In this document: positions 63,370 to 64,000 of the stretch, piece after piece
Numbering within the stretch: position 1 is the first letter of the stretch
Layout: each line of letters opens with the position of its first letter
DNA from: Pseudomonas sp. Q11
GTDB taxonomy: Bacteria; Pseudomonadota; Gammaproteobacteria; Pseudomonadales; Pseudomonadaceae
Length of the DNA stretch: 64,000 nt
NCBI RefSeq assembly: GCF_024494355.1
Contig: NZ_JAKNQY010000009.1
Location: forward strand, 1 to 64,000
Direction of reading: 5' to 3'
Position numbers and translations under genes: made by a program
Notes under the pieces: generated by a model
Seen by the model: only the letters and a program-made list of their open reading frames with translations
Told to the model about the DNA's origin: nothing
Databases searched by the model: none

Positions 63370-64000
63370 TCAGCCCAAGGTGGCTTCAGCCTGTGGATGA
63401 GCGTCGGTGGCAGGCCTTGAGCTACCGACAGGGCGTCGCACGAAATACGTCGGGTCCTTGCGCTGCTTCAAGAGGGTCGGAATGATTTCCTTGAAGGCCT
63501 CACCTATGTTGGCGTAAGGCGGCGGGCAGTCGTGGCGGATCTCTTCATGGAGTTGCGCCAGGGCGTGGTACGGCACCATCGGGTACATGTGGTGCTCAAG
63601 GTGATAATTCATGTTCATGTACAGAAAGCGCAGCACCCGGTTCATGTAGATGGTGCGGCAGTTACTGCGGTGGTCCAGCACATCTTCCGCCAGGCCCACA
63701 TGTTGGGTGAGGCCGAACAGGTAGGACAGCCAGCCGCCATACAGGATGGGCAGGCCGATATACATCAGCGGCAACCAGCTGTGCAGGTAAAGCGCCGCGC
63801 CAAAGACAACGGCGTAAATCACCAGCCAGATACGGGCCGCCAGGAACACCTTGGACCATTCGGACTCAGGGATGAACGTCTGTTCCTCGGCATCCATTTT
63901 GCCAACCGCGTGCCGGCACACGCCCCTCATCGTCTTCAGCAGCAACGGGATCTGGAACAGGCTCAGCAGCATCATGAACAAGCTCGGTGGACGCGGTTCG
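63370..64000 (-). CDS. Membrane di-iron oxygenase/desaturase, MocD-like (partial)
   Basis: The last ~210 residues of a membrane-bound di-iron oxygenase or fatty-acid desaturase; the 5' end lies beyond the window, and the frame is still open at 64000. Histidine boxes: QHVGLAEDVLDHR, and the C-terminal MNYHLEHHMYPMVPYHAL. Hydrophobic helices are visible (VFLAARIWLVIYAVVFGAALYL). The terminal tail is variable and soluble. The order oxygenase-Rieske-reductase matches mocDEF, so hydroxylation or O-demethylation of a small polar substrate is as likely as lipid desaturation. Confidence 0.85.
   Translation of the reverse strand, partial: EPRPPSLFMMLLSLFQIPLLLKTMRGVCRHAVGKMDAEEQTFIPESEWSKVFLAARIWLVIYAVVFGAALYLHSWLPLMYIGLPILYGGWLSYLFGLTQHVGLAEDVLDHRSNCRTIYMNRVLRFLYMNMNYHLEHHMYPMVPYHALAQLHEEIRHDCPPPYANIGEAFKEIIPTLLKQRKDPTYFVRRPVGSSRPATDAHPQAEATLG

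Overview
The window looks like chromosomal DNA of a fluorescent-group Pseudomonas. It is GC-rich and uses typical Pseudomonas codons. It carries a FecI/FecR/TonB-receptor trio, an FhuF-type reductase with a Fur box, a DUF6124 gene with a structured leader, an IS66 remnant, and an effector-like gene behind a hrp-box-like promoter. No tRNA, rRNA or CRISPR array was recognised. All family names come from reading motifs; no database search was run.

Layout. 0.2-2.8 kb: divergent iron genes (fhuF-like and an SbmA/BacA-like ABC transporter) around a Fur box. 2.8-10.9 kb: a tripartite RND efflux locus (adaptor, pump and a FabF-like ketosynthase in one operon; outer-membrane channel divergent) with a TetR gene. 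Four sites of the form GTGAC-N14-GTCAC lie in its intergenic spaces. 11.0-15.9 kb: a very large hybrid sensor kinase with two kinase cores and a TorT-like periplasmic binding protein. 16.4-19.6 kb: an exported carboxymuconolactone-decarboxylase-like protein with a MerR regulator, then an MFS exporter divergent from a LysR gene. 19.8-21.0 kb: a small inverted-repeat element and the DUF6124 gene.

21.0-29.6 kb is a visibly AT-rich island with foreign-looking codon use. It holds several genes of unknown function, a TIGR04141/DUF6119-type protein, a GNAT enzyme and an operon of SIR2-like NADase, HerA-like ATPase and a KTSC-domain protein. I read it as an anti-phage defence island. 29.7-35.6 kb returns to core-like DNA: an ABM-family protein, an ArsR-controlled oxidoreductase with two 20-bp palindromic operators, and a FecI-FecR-TonB receptor signalling system.

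35.8-44.1 kb: a HopAA1-like type III effector candidate with a hrp-box-like promoter, then a three-gene operon of two MFS transporters and an N,N-dimethylformamidase-beta-like protein next to an AraC activator. 44.1-54.0 kb: accessory catabolic and regulatory genes (TetR/DUF302/amidase, LysR/alcohol dehydrogenase, GlxA-type regulator, exported isochorismatase-like and alpha/beta hydrolases, AraC).

52.8-56.3 kb is rich in gene wreckage: catalase, OprD-type porin, panB and HlyD/AaeA-type fragments. 56.3-60.7 kb: an apparently extra DXR gene, an SDR, a TetR regulator and an NDH-2-like flavoprotein. 60.9-64.0 kb: an operon whose desaturase-like oxygenase (cut by the window end), Rieske ferredoxin, ferredoxin reductase and TIM-barrel protein resemble the rhizopine-catabolism proteins MocD, MocE, MocF and MocC.
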